From Nectonema munidae (Eukaryota; Nematomorpha; Nectonematoida; Nectonematidae): a DNA stretch of 64,000 nucleotides. The notes under the pieces are model-generated. The model ran no database searches. It saw nothing but the letters and a program-made list of their open reading frames with translations, and had not been told where the DNA came from. Positions 33,204-45,079 of this stretch are shown here, one piece after another; positions within the stretch are counted from its first letter, which is position 1; every line of letters begins with the position of its first letter. The DNA is taken from contig JAUIRK010000119.1 of NCBI GenBank assembly GCA_030549495.1, positions 124,001 to 188,000 of the forward strand. The letters run 5' to 3'. The translations under genes and the position numbers were made by a program.

Positions 33204-35940
33204 ATTTTCTTTACAACTTTTATTTATGAAGTCTCAGCGCCATTTTATCTACAGTTATTTTAGAAATCTTCATTTTCTCTAAATTCAATAAAGTCTTCCT
33301 AAAAATTTGCTTTTACAGATTTTATATTACAAGAAAAAAGATTAATCACTAGTTCTTTTATTTTGAGCGCAGACCACTCCTCAATTTGGAACAAAAAATG
33401 ATCTTTCAGCTGAGATTTATGATTAGAAAAAAATAGAGTTTGATTCAAATTGAAACTCCATAAAATTCAAGTGATTTATTGGAAAAAATATTTGAATATT
33501 TATTCATTTATATACAATGGCGAAATATTTTCTAAAAAAATTGGCATCTAAATTTCATTTTATTAAGGAAGACAAAAACTTAGGAAAATTAAATTCCACA
33601 GAATTAGATTTCATAGTTTCAACTTTTTTTTTATGAATTTTTATAGAAAAAAATTATTTGCAAAACAAAAAAATCAAACTTTGAACAACATCGGTATAAC
33701 TGTGTTTTCCAAAAATTGCATCAAAATATTTGGGTGTTTGGATGTCCAATCAAATGCTGAAAAATCACTTCTAGCATGAAATGATTTTACAGTTGGGAGT
33801 TTTGAATCAACTTTAAGATTTATAAGAATTGAAGTGCAGAGCTTATCTGTATACAAGGAAGCCAATTTTTCAGCTTTCAATTTATGATTCTAAAAAGAGT
33901 TAGTTGAGTCTCAAGAGAAGGTTTGAAGTGTGTCTATCTTTTATTTGCTGTTTAACCAGTTAGACTGAAATTTCATTAACTCGCTACATCGCTAGCCATC
34001 ATGCAAGAATGTATTTAAGCAATAGGGTCTTTAAGACGATGTTTAGGTATACTTATATAATAGATTTAGTTTATGATTATAAACAGAGTTGAGTCTACTA
34101 GTCGAAACCTACAACTTACACGTTATCAATGTTGTGGACTCTGAAAAATGGATTTGTGTATCATTTTTTTAGCACTGATCACTCTATCTATTTATGAGTA
34201 TGCTACTTTTACTTTAAAATTATATAGCTATTCAAAATAAATTTTTCTGGTTTAAATATCATAAATAAGTCTCCAACTTCAAATTATGCAAAATTGCTTT
34301 AGAAACTCCAGGTGAAAATTACAGCCTCACTGGTTACTTTTCAATATATAAATAATATTAAAATTGCGATGACATGTACCATATTCCAAGGTCGTTTGTA
34401 AATGTCAATTTTAGATAGTCATTGAAAGATGTCCTGAAAATTAATTACACAGTTGTGCTCTATGTTGCAGCGTAAATTGTTTGATCTATTTTCTTCAACA
34501 TAATTTATCAAAATATTGTTATTTTATTGCTTTGTATTTGTAGTTTAGTGTCTTTCTTACATTGTCTTCAAAAAGATTTTCAAATTATTGTTTATAACCT
34601 TTTTATCTAAGCCAAAACAAAAGCCTTCAAAAACTAAATTCTAATTTTTTCCAAAAACTTCCCACTCATAAAGTGAACTTTGTTCTTTTACAGGGCATTT
34701 GAAAAGTTCATTCTTCAATTTTGTTGAATTTTTCAGCCTTTTTCCATGACTGTCAAAAACACAACATTAGACCAAAATGATAAAGATTTTTTATGGTGCG
34801 TCTTGGCAACGTTAAGCACCAAAGAGAGTGTCTATGGATTTGTTTTTTAAGCAAACACTTACGAATATAACTATTTTTAAAATACGGAATCGGAGACGCA
34901 ATAATTAATACGACTCAGACTCCGGCTCCTCAAAACGTTCGACTCCACCGACATATTAAAAAAGTAGCTGCCTAACGAATAGGGTGTTTAGGACCAATTT
35001 AACGGTGTATCACGAGCTAGTTTATAATTCCAAATACAGTCTGGCGGCCTACTAGTCTAAGCCTACAACGTACACTTTATATCAATGTGAATCAAGATAC
35101 CCACATTCCATAGTCCCAAAAAAATTAAACGACGCATACCCAACCCATGCAGTAATCTATTAAGAATTTGGTTCAAAATGAAATGACGAAAACGTAAACA
35201 AGTTATTGACAAATAGGATTGCAAATATGATGTATTAAAGTAGGAAAGCATACCACAGGATATGAGAGCTTCAAAAACGCTAATTCCTTCATTCAACAAT
35301 TCAAAAAAATGGTGAAAGTGAGCTGAAAAATATATATATATATATGTATGTAAAACATCTTTAACATCAATAGTTTGCAAGCTTGTTACAAGCAAGAAAT
35401 AAAAAAATATTTTTACTGATAAAAAGCTCAAAAATGTTTCACTCATTTAGAGTTTTGGCTTATACTAAATATTTTTATTAATATTCATATTTAGTGTAAT
35501 ACAAGTTAATGAATATCTAAAAAACATTTTGCAAAAACATATCATTTTTTATGTATGTTAAAAGAAAGTTTATCGAAAATTACGGAAAAGAAATTCTTCC
35601 AAAGAATTTCCTTTTGTAATTTCATTTTAAAGAAAAGTAAAAAAATATTAGAAGATATGAATTGGTCTTAGTTAAAAAAAATGGTTTGGATAGTTTGTGA
35701 GCTTTAGCATTAATCATTTAGTTGAGAGATTATGTACAACTACAAAAATGGAATGGCTTTATTAAGTTAGTAAAGGAATTGAATTAAATAAAAAGCTAGT
35801 TTGTTCGATTCTTTCGAAATGAAATTTCAAGTAAAAAAAATTCTCTAGGTAACTAATTAATACTAACCTACAAACATTAAACTAAAAAGTTGGTTTATTT
35901 TTTATTAAAAAAAAATGAATACTTCAAAAATATCTTTTCA
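33204..35940. other. AT-rich region without supported genes
   Basis: Two loosely similar segments (34010-34140 and 34980-35090) share TTTAGG, CTACTAGTC and CTACAACTTACAC-like words, and may be parts of one old dispersed repeat. The minus-strand frame at 35063-35446 (127 codons, ATG start, hydrophobic) and that at 33674-33880 have no family features and are not called. Confidence 0.35.
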
Positions 35941-36092
35941 ATATTTTGAATATAATGTAATTGAGTGACAAATTTAACAACCAATAGAAGAATATTTTGA
36001 ATACAATGTAATTGAGTGACAGAATTAACAACCAATAGAAGAATATTTTGAATACAATGTAATTGAGTGACAGATTTAACAACAAATAGATG
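35941..36092. repeat. Tandem repeat, three 51-bp units
   Basis: Three near-identical units contain ATATTTTGAATACAATGTAA, TTGAGTGACAGA and TTAACAACCAATAGAAGA, at 35941, 35992 and 36043. Few differences separate them, so the expansion is fairly recent. It lies about 150 bases outside the piggyBac element on its 3' side. Confidence 0.85.
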
Positions 36093-36248
36093 AAAAGTGT
36101 AATCAGGCTAACAGAAAGCTTATTTTATTACTGAATTATATCTTGTATCCAGATTAATGAATATCGGGTATTTTATGCGCTATTTTTTAGTTAAACTATA
36201 GATTCTTAAAAGAGGGGCAGAAAATTAATGGCATTTTTCAAAGTTTAA

Positions 36249-38542
36249 ATCCGTACACTATAAACTGGACACAGTTCTGTACAAGCTGCTACATTTTGTA
36301 GTATAGCAAATTCACAAACTTATAAAGGTTGACATTTATGAATATAATTTTTTTTTATATTTTTGTAAATATATATATCACATAAAGTTGTACAAAGTTT
36401 TATTCAATGAAATAATAAATTTATTGTCTATTTTTCACAAAAAATACAAAACTCTTTAGTTTTCTTGATTCTATGACTGGGACAAATTGCAGCGTCACAA
36501 ACTTCACAAGCACTCCGACATGACTTTTTACAATATTTACAAGGCCTGGAATAATTTATTACTTTTCTTTTAGAAGGTGCGGGAGTTGTTTTTATATATC
36601 CGACAAGTATTCCAGCCTCTTTTATAATTTTCCTTAAACTTTGGCTTTGAAGTCTTTTACTTGAGAATTCGAACGCAAGTTGAAAAGATAGGTTTTTCAA
36701 AAAAGTTCTTCGGTTTTGGGAATAATCGTTTTTCTTCATTAAAATAAATACGTTACTCCATGATACATCAATAAAGTTATAGTTTAAGAGAATTGGCCAT
36801 CTGTTGGTTTTTCTTCGACAAGAAAACTCTTCAATTATAGAATCAAGCAAGTCAACTCCATACTTACCTTGGTTGTAATCCAAAATTATACGAGGTTTTT
36901 TATCTAACCTCTCTGATATTTCAATGACAAGATGGGAAGAGGACAACATCAATACATTTTTATTTTTTTGGGAACATATGAGCATAGGGAGATTTTGTTT
37001 TCATGATCATACAAAGCTAAGGTTGTATGGACGTCTTTGTTTTTGACTGATTTTAAGCAAGCAGGAATTTCTTTTCTTCTTTTATTAATTGTTCCAAATA
37101 TCGTCAAGTTTTTCTTTAAAAGTTCTGTAGCCAAGAAGTGAGACTTGAAATACCTGTCAGTTACTATATCTCTACCACTATTTTCAAATGGTTTGACTAA
37201 TCGTAAAACTGTTGTAGAAGCTCGTTCTGTGTTTTTATCTTTGCCAATTTCTTTGCCGGAATAAATGTATCCTGAAAGAGAAAAACCACTTTTGGCTTCA
37301 CAACACCAAAATACTTTTACTCCATATTTTCTGGGTTTTTGAGGCATAAAAGTTCTTCCGGGTATTTTACCTCTATACCCATAAAGCTGTTCATCAACAG
37401 TGAGAACATTTTCAGGTACAAGGAAATCCAATAAATTTTTCTGTAACATTGTCATAAAGAAAGCAAACAAGTCATGTTGTCTCTATCAGAAGCTGCCCTA
37501 ATTATAGTACCATAGCAAGCTTTTATTTCTTCACAAGAAAATTGTTTCATGAAAGTAGGATAAGTTTTTCTTTTATTTTTGACTAAATACTTCCTAACTT
37601 CATCAGAAACTTTTCTATTAGTGTATCTTGTAATATGAAGAAACATGTCTTCATTGTAAAAAAGGAAAAAAGATTCAGCTTTGCTTCTAGGATCACATAA
37701 AGGTCTTGGCTTTTGATTGAAAATATTTCTTGATAAAGATCTAACCAGCCGGTGGTCTTTTTGAATACTTGACGTCATTACAAAAAATAAACTCTTCATC
37801 TTCAAATTCGTTCGTGAAAAAGCTATAGGCGATAGTACAGGGTTCATCGTCTTCAATTACATCACTCAGACTATCATCATCAGAGATGTTGTCTTCAAAC
37901 ATGTCAATATCACCTTCGTTCGATTCTATTTCCTCATTATTTTCCAAAGATTCAAACGATTCTTCAATAACTTCTTCACAAACATTTTCATCAGTTTTTT
38001 CCAAATTGTTTCTTTCATCATCATCAGATTCATCACAAAGAGAAATTAAAGCATGTGCCAATTGAAACGATTGCCTTTGATATTTTTTCATCGAAAAGTA
38101 AGAAAAAACAGCAAAATATGTGAAATGGTATCTCTAATAAATTAAGAAAAACGAGAAAAAACAGTCTGAAAAGCAAGGAAATTGAATGAATTGTGTATTA
38201 CAAAAATGATGAAGAAAGAAGCTTACTGCTTTTAAAGAGGTAATTTCCTGTTTTGGCGCCAGACAATAAATTTATGAATGAAACACTGTGTGCATATTCA
38301 CTATACATAAATACGTTTCGACAGTAATTCGCCTATACTACAAATTGTAGTACGTTGTACTATAAAGACAAAAACAGAAAATTTACCAAATAGATAATAG
38401 ATCACGGAATAAAACATTGTGTGCATGCTCACTATACACAAATACACATCGTCAAGGATTATTCGCTTCAAAACATTTATACGTAGCTAACACGTGTAGA
38501 TTGAAATTTTATTAACTACAAATTGTAGCAGCTTGTACGGAT
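36249..38542 (-). mobile_element. piggyBac-type DNA transposon, minus strand, decayed
   Basis: The transposase relic on the minus strand is flanked by inverted repeats. At the left, ATCCGTAC (36249) lies beside TTAA (36245-36248), and GTACAAGCTGCTACATTTTG follows at 36278. At the right, the reverse complement shows ATCCGTACAAGCTGCTAC ending at 38542. A further copy of the ACAAATTGTAGTACGTTGTA block sits at 38340. TTAA is not present at the right edge, so that end is tentative or mutated. The family differs from the plus-strand piggyBac at 50588-53001. Confidence 0.7.
36428..38091 (-). pseudogene. piggyBac transposase (minus strand), frameshifted
   Basis: The ATG is at 38091. The N-terminal region is acidic (DESDDDERNN and onward), as usual for the family. 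The transposase core holds LTVDEQLYGYRGK (first catalytic Asp, about 37400), IVTDRYFKSHF (second, where most members have D-N-F/Y-F-T-S) and YNQGKYGVDLLDSI (third). The C-terminal domain is cysteine-rich (CKYCKKSCRSACEVCDAAIC, then CIFC). Breaks lie near 37.74 kb, 37.46 kb and 36.97 kb; the last is one base short in an A run (PKKNKNV frame). All three catalytic Asp positions are kept. The protein cannot be made as read. Confidence 0.85.
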
Positions 38543-38885
38543 GAGGGAAAATATTTTGTTTGATTCATTTAATGATATATCAATTTTTCAGGTTTCTTTT
38601 TTCTATTTCACTAATTAACAACTCAAATACTTGAAAATTTATGAGTTCAGGGGCGCACATCCGCCCCTTCAATAATTTTCTATAAGTAAGAGTTACTGCT
38701 TGTTTATAAAACATGTATGATGCTCGCATTATAGAATGTAATGGTCATTCGAATACATGATAATGTAAGATAAGAGAATAAAAGAAAGAATGCAGACTTT
38801 CGAATCAAACAAGCATCATCCCAAGCTGCTCTGAAATTCCTATCGAACATATTTTACAGACGGTGCGTGAGAGCTATATAATAAT

Positions 38886-39713
38886 CAGGGCGAGTAAAAG
38901 TCATTAAAGTCAACTTTTATTTCCGTTTAGCAAAAACTCTTTGAAGAAGATCTTTACTTCTTTAGTCTAAAATTTTTTGAAGTAATTTCAAATTTTTAAG
39001 TCAATCAAAGTCAATTTTTCGAGTTTAGGTCAATAAAGTCAATTTTTATATTTAACACTTTTTGATTCAATGTGCCTAAAATTGTTATAAGCGATACATA
39101 CAAGAATTCTTCTTTATATCAACACTTCCACAATAGTTGGGCTTTTTTTCATCTAATAAAAGGTTTTACTGTAAAGTTTGCCTGACTGAGGTTAAACATG
39201 AAGAAGTTTTTTGTAAGGCAAATTTTTTTTGTTGACAATTCACGATTCATTGATTTAGTCGGAAAAATTAAACAGAGACTTTTTCAGGCGAAGATGCCTT
39301 TACTTGTTTAAACATTATGTCATTTAGGACGAATGTGGCATTAAAAGTTATTTTGAAAATGGATTCAAATAAAATGAAATCAATAAAATCATGAATATGG
39401 AAAACTCTCAAATCTCTCGCAGTACTTATCCTAAATTACAAAATTATCAAGTTTTAACTTTAGAAGTAGAAAGATCTTTTTTTAAACTGAAAAAACTGCT
39501 AGAAAATGATCGAATTTTAAATCAGAAAATGTCATTAATTATATGTTGTTGTATTACAAAGTCATGGATTCTTTGAAATAATTTTCAATACTTTCTCTAA
39601 AGTGTTCTTAGTTGTTCAATTCAATGAAACTTTAAAAGGTCAATAAAAACAATTTTTTCTCTGAGTAAAAGTCAATTTTTTCCAATTTTTTGGGTCAATT
39701 TTTCCTCGCCCTG
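38886..39713 (+). mobile_element. hAT CAGGGCGAG family, copy 2, nested in copy 3
   Basis: The left end CAGGGCGAGTAAAA and the right end TTTTTCCTCGCCCTG form inverted repeats. The flanking 8-mers ATAATAAT (38878-38885) and ATAATAGT (39714-39721) are a duplication with one mismatch. The element interrupts the host family exactly where copies 1 and 4 read AGCTATATAATAATAATCC without a break. It retains the 61-codon dimerisation-domain frame at 39391-39576 and lacks about 400 bases present in the copy at 24254-25430. Confidence 0.9.
39391..39576 (+). pseudogene. hAT dimerisation-domain remnant in nested copy
   Basis: The product is aligned end to end with that at 25108-25293 and carries LEVERSFFKLKKLLENDR. 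The conserved Glu-Arg-x-Phe-Ser core has changed Ser to Phe. No catalytic region remains. Confidence 0.6.
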
Positions 39714-40434
39714 ATAATAGTAATCCATTGCTTCAATATGCACACAATAAGTAAGCAATGTTATCACAGTGTCTCATCTTTGTAGTATTTTTGAGCAAAC
39801 ACATGTTGATGATCCACTAGATTTTCTCATCTTCAATCACAGTGATTCTGTTTCTCTTTCTGTCTCCTCTGTTTTTCTCTTCCGCTTTCTCTGCTAAAAC
39901 TTAATCATTAACTCAAGCTCTCTTCTTTCATTCAAGCCCTCTTCTCTTGTTAAGCTCTCCTATCTCATTCAGCTCTCTTCTCTCCAGTGACGTAGCAAGA
40001 CTGGAGCATGAGGGGCCGTGCCCCAACTCCTATGTACCTCATGGTGCCCCCATGCATCTTATGCGATATCAGTTTTTGAAAATTTCTCCAATGAAAGGAT
40101 CAAGAAAGTATAAATAATGTTGCACAAGTTTTTTGTTTTTAAATTGTGCCCCTTCTATCAACTTTTTTTTGGCTACATCACTGCTTCTGTCTAATTTGCA
40201 TTTAGAGTTAAATTAAAATAGTTTTCAATCGTTAGAATTATATATCAATGAATATTGTTAGACTCGCGCTAAGAATTTTTTTTCAACAAAGGTTATTTAA
40301 TCTTTACCACTACGTTTGTTACATTTTGTAACATTTGAAAACTTTAATTTTTTCAGGTCAAGAAATTTTTTAATAGCTATTTGGGAATGAATATTTTGAC
40401 TAGCTATCAGTTTAAAAGCAAGAATACTCTATTT

Positions 40435-40832
40435 CAGGGGTCGGGAACATATGGCTCGCGAGCCAGACATGGCTCTTTTGATGACTGCATCTGGCTCTCA
40501 GATAAATTCGGTGGCCTTCAGGATAAAGGGAGGTATTGCGATAATGCCTATCCTTCTTGCCAATTCTACACTCTCTTAATTTCGTCATCATTACAAATCA
40601 CAACGACACAAATAAAGCTGATGGTGATGCAGACTTTGCTTATTAATAAATAACTTCGATAAAACAATGTTGTTTAAAATAAATTCAGAGTCTTATTATA
40701 CTATAAAATTGTTGGTCTTCTTTTTCCATTTAGTTGTAATCAGTATTTAAAAATATATATCGCTCTCAGAAGATTAGATTTTAAAATATGTGTTTTTTGG
40801 GCTCTTTTAGATAAAAAGGTTCCCGGCCCCTG
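40435..40832. mobile_element. hAT MITE, CAGGGGTCGGGAAC ends, nested in copy 3
   Basis: The left end CAGGGGTCGGGAACATATGG and the right end GGTTCCCGGCCCCTG form inverted repeats. The 8-bp duplication CTCTATTT (40427-40434 and 40833-40840) is perfect. Removing the insert restores the sequence found in copies 1 and 4. The ends with GGCTCGCGAGCC, CTGGCTCTC and GGCTCTTTTAGA inside are typical of a widespread hAT group. The insert is 398 bp and has no transposase. Confidence 0.9.
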
Positions 40833-41099
40833 CTCTATTTGCTTAATATTTGAGCAGAGATATTTTTTATAATGTTCGATTGTTAAATTTTATAGGTAAC
40901 ACTGTACATAATCAAATAACTTTTTTTAGGAAAATTTGTTGATTATTATAATAAAATATAATATCGAAATAAAATGTTTCAGTTGTTAAAAATGAACTTG
41001 ATCTGTTTATGACAGCTGTCAGAATTTTATTTGTAGACAGAAATATTCAAAAAAACGCAATGATTTTCTTTTCTCGTATACTTTGATTTATGTTAGTTT

Positions 41100-41420
41100 G
41101 GTCCTCAGACATTTCGCCCTATTATTTTCATAAAACAGTTCGTCCCATGGACAATTCGCCCCATTATTTTCATAAGACATTGTGTTTCATGGACAATTCG
41201 CCCTGTTATTTTGATAAGACATTTTGTCTCATGGACAATTCTAAAAAATTAAGAGATAAAATGATTAATTTGAAATAATTTAATAGAGATAAAATAAACA
41301 GGAATATAAATTTTTTTAATAATTTTACACATATAATAAGAAAAGATGGATGAAACAAATAGCCTATGAGTCAATTTGTCCATGGGGCGAATTATCAATG
41401 GGACGAAATGTCTGTAGAAC
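41100..41420. mobile_element. Minisatellite-bearing insert with inverted ends and 8-bp duplication
   Basis: The left end GGTCCTCAGACATTTCGCCC pairs with the right end GGACGAAATGTCTGTAGAAC (inverted). GTTAGTTT flanks both sides (41092-41099 and 41421-41428). The left half holds about three ~50-base units of the type CATGGACAATTCGCCCCATT followed by TTTCATAAGACATTTTGTCT. Copy 4 at 62682 has the same units but lacks the leftmost ~20 bases, so the insertion predates the split of copies 3 and 4. Confidence 0.6.
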
Positions 41421-41649
41421 GTTAGTTTAAATAATTTTTTAATTATAAGGGTTAGCTACTTAAACGTTGGCTTTTGCTGCTTATAAAAACTTGAAAATAT
41501 CAAATAAACTCTAATTCTTTATGCCTCCTATTATTTTGAAATTATTCTGAAAACAGACGGTTCCATTTTAAAATAGTGAAATTGCTTTATTAGTTTATTT
41601 TGTTTCCTTTCTCTCTTATGTTAATTATGTAGCAAATTTTTCAATTTTG

Positions 41650-41802
41650 AGTAAAAGGTAAGGTGCAGCGGGTGTATTTTCATTGGCAAGGCACTGATGT
41701 AGCGCTTATGTCAAACTAAGAACAAATTCGTATCGATGAGAAAATCGAATCCAGAGGCTTCCGTGCTGAGTCCATCATCTCAACCAACCTGCCATGCCAC
41801 CC
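41650..41802 (-). repeat. tRNA-derived SINE, minus strand (SINE 2)
   Basis: On the minus strand the head reads GGCATGGCAGGTTGGTTGAG (A-box region), then GATGGACTCAGCACGGAAGC, and GGATTCGATTTTC (B-box region). The distance between boxes fits a tRNA-derived pol III promoter. The 3' part has GTGCCTTGCCAATGAAAATA, CACCC and a CCTTACCTTTTACTC end. It shares this 3' part with the SINE at 58148-58289. Confidence 0.65.
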
Positions 41803-42528
41803 ATAGAGTATGCTGTAGGGGATACGTCAAATTAGTTTTCAAAAAACTTAAGTTATGCTCTAAATTTTTTTAGCTTTTGTTGAAGTTCTATAACTTTTTC
41901 TGATAGACTTTTTTTCTTTAAAAGTTATTATAAAAGGCAAATCATTGCAAAATGTTAAAAGTTATTTTACTTTTTGTATCTTGTATCAATTTAGCTTTTA
42001 AACTATTTTTGAATGATGTTGAGTAAAATGAAATAATGCGATCATAATTTTTTTTTTATTTTTGTTTGCACAATTATAATATCATTGTATACCCTTGCCC
42101 CTGAATCAATCACATTTTTTCATATAAACATCGCAGGGTGTCTAGTAGACTCTTTGCCTTTAGACTACATTCACTCATAAAACTATCCAACCTTCAGTTA
42201 TTTGTTTTCTTTATGAATCAAATATCCTTTCATCAATTCCTGTAATGTGCCTGGTAGACTACTTCATTTTTCTAATGAAAAGCCTATTCCACCCCCTAAC
42301 ATTTTTGAATTTTTTTAACTAGTTCACCAATTCACCAATTTTGTATAAAAAAAATATAAAGTAGTCTTATAAATTTAGAACTTTAGGTATGCGCTGAATA
42401 CACTTTATTTTAAAGGATTGCTTGAATATTTGGTCTCCCGTGGTGTTTCTAGACCACTAATTTTAAAAATTGCAACAAAAAAAATTTCGCCCCCAATAAT
42501 TTTGAGGATGTGCGCCCCTGTATGAGTT

Positions 42529-45079
42529 CTATTCTCCATTTGCTCGTCTCATATTTTTGTATTTGATAAATTAAGAACATCTATTCAATATAGTTTACGT
42601 AACAAAGGTTTAGGAACCAAATTATTACAAATTCTCATTATTACGGTTTTCGTTTTACAAAACACGTTTTATTATTTCATGTGTTGCACGCAAAATTTGA
42701 TAACACAATGTGTATTTTATTTTACTAAAATACACATTTGTAGGTGTGTGTTAATTTTATCTAAAATAAAATTCAGTCATTACCTTTTCAAACTTTCACT
42801 TTTTCAATTTTCCAAATCTCATATATCTTTCAATTTTACAAAGTTAAAAAACCCTATTTAATTAGTGGTCAAACATGTGTACACCTTCTGTTTTTCATCA
42901 CCTATAAAATTTTGGACATTTAATTCTGGGGTTGGAAGCCAGATTCAAGGAATCTTTCAGATCTCAACTAGAAATCACAAAGCTTAACGTTGAAATCACA
43001 AGGAATTATGAGTACTTAAGTACAGAAACATCGTTAAAATATACGTATCAAACTAACCCATTAGTTAACACTATTTTAATAGGATGTAGCTGTATCACTT
43101 TATTTACTTGTTACGAGATGAACGTGATGGGAGTTAATCTTGCTCTAAACTTCTATTATTTAAGAGCAAAGAGCTTTTCCTATGAAGCTTTTGCTTCATA
43201 GCTTAAAACCAGGGAGGAGCTTTTGCTATGAAGGGGCACATAGGAATGTGAGAGCCTTGTATGCTCATCGCAATAAAATCACTACTATCCAATTATTATT
43301 AACAAATAATTCCTTCATAATAATAATAATAATAATGCTCCAGATTTTTTGTTTTTGTGTTTGGAGCCATAAAGATTGGAAAAATATAATTAAAATTAAA
43401 TTAAATTTTTAATGAGTTTCGGCTAAAAAGGCTTGAATTTTATTCCTCTATGTCAGAAAATGTCTTATAGGAGCATTTTTCATGACACAAACCTAGGCTT
43501 TCATTTAATTCAAATCCAATCCTATTTTCAAAGCGTAAACATGTGGACATCTTTTTTTACACTTTTTTTTTTATAAAAAAAATCATATGGACTGCAGAAA
43601 ATAACAAAACTTGTTAAAAATAGTGATGAATTATGCACAAATAATAAGAGCAAATGGAAAAACCTGATGCAAAATAGAATGAGGCTATGCAAGAAGAGAG
43701 CGAGGGAGAATACTTAGAATAGAGGAGTGAGAGAGAAAAGGATCGATAAATTAACTCTTCAGTGATTGGTGCCTGGAAATAAAAAAAGAGAAATGGTTAA
43801 AGTGTGCCCACAGATAATAATGAAGAAAATTCGGAAAAAAGTTGGAAAAATAAAAAAGAGTAAAATATCGAGTCCAGAAGAAGTTTGCTGGAGTGCCCTA
43901 AGGAAGAATTTTAACCATTTTTGCTATTGTTCTTGTAGAGGAACAAAGAAGAATTGGAATTCCGATGGAATTAAATAGGGATTAGTCAAAATCATCTGCT
44001 TTACGTGAACTAAAATGGCTTAAAAAAGAAAATAGTGGAAGGGCAATGATTATGAAGACAGATGAGAATGGAAATCGTTGCTTCAATTCTTCCAAAATAA
44101 TCGTATCAAGAGTATGAGTACACTTTGTACACCTAAAAATGTGTTGCAAAAATCCGTTAAACCATAAGGTTAGATTGAGATAACGATGATGATAAAAAAA
44201 TTGACGTTTATGATGATGCTCATACCGTTTAACGACCAAAATAATCAGAAAAAGCATTTACAAAGAGGCAAGAAATATATATTATTTTTGTAAAGTCAGC
44301 AAAAATTCGCTCTCGTGGGTTAATATCATCACAACGATAATAATGTTGTTGAGGAAATAATGCGAGAATGACATCAATTCGGTTTCAACAACCATACAGC
44401 TGCTGGTTTTGGAAAATGAAGTTTCATATAGCAGGTCATTATTATTTTCTTTTTAAATTTTGGCAAGAAAGATCTGGAAGTTTATAAAGCAAATTTTTTC
44501 TAGCTTCAAATCAAGTAGAAATGCTCGATAGGAATACGAAAATGTCAGTACATGAGGCAATTGAAGATAATCCGGATATTGTTAAAGAATCAGCTCTTTT
44601 GGTGACTGTGCTTCCTCCTACGTATGTCTAACGCTTCGTTTCTGTTTCACGCTTGACTAGATCTGATCAAAGAGCTGCTATGCAGGAAAAATTGACACAA
44701 GCAATTTTGTTTCAAAGAATCAATTGGAAAATATATGTTTAATCAAATAAAGTTTTCGCATTTTGAACATTGTTTATTACGTTGAAAGAATATGTTTGCT
44801 TTCAGAATTTATTATAAAAAAATTTGAAAAAAAAGTGTTTGCTAAAAACGATCCTTAAAATACTACTTCAAAATGTTAACATTATGATTAATTATGGTAT
44901 GTATTAAATAAAAAAATAATGGGTTTACATTGCAAATATTTGTTAAGTTTTTTAAGGAGTCAAAGTTTAATTTTTTTAGTTGTTTTGGATTCCGAGTCAA
45001 GAATAAAATTAATCGATTCCGCACTTTTGGTTATAACTATGGCAATCAAGTACATTCTAAGATGCATTGCCCGCGCGTT
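42529..45079. other. Intergenic sequence with a TAA microsatellite
   Basis: A (TAA)n tract lies at 43317-43336. Frames at 42932-43201, 43182-43412, 43766-43978 and 43982-44257 show no recognisable motif, and the first starts at a non-ATG codon. A short stretch near 44540-44620 (EAIEDNPDIVKESALLVTVL) is protein-like, but I could not assign it; it may belong to the Ty3/Gypsy fossil that follows. Confidence 0.35.

Larger units (their letters stand above)
38648..42520. mobile_element. hAT CAGGGGCGCACATCC family, copy 3 (longest, with nested insertions)
   Basis: The left end CAGGGGCGCACATCC and the right end GGATGTGCGCCCCTG are perfect 15-bp inverted repeats. The 8-bp duplication TATGAGTT (38640-38647 and 42521-42528) is perfect. 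Nested inside are hAT elements at 38886-39713 and 40435-40832, a minisatellite-like insert at 41100-41420 and a SINE at 41650-41802. Without the two hAT inserts the family unit is about 2.6 kb. No transposase can be read, so the family is non-autonomous. C runs next to the ends are short here (about five bases), unlike copies 1 and 2. Confidence 0.9.

Noticed and set aside
33674-33880. 68-codon minus-strand frame
   Set aside because: It begins with an ATG-like context but has no recognisable motif and lies in plain AT-rich DNA.
35063-35446. 127-codon minus-strand frame with an ATG and a hydrophobic start
   Set aside because: It crosses a TA simple repeat, shows no known motif, and has no poly-A or splice context that I can see. 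It is kept only as a weak possibility.
42932-43201. 89-codon plus-strand frame with a possible membrane segment
   Set aside because: The first codon is TTG, no family features are visible, and it overlaps another unrelated frame.
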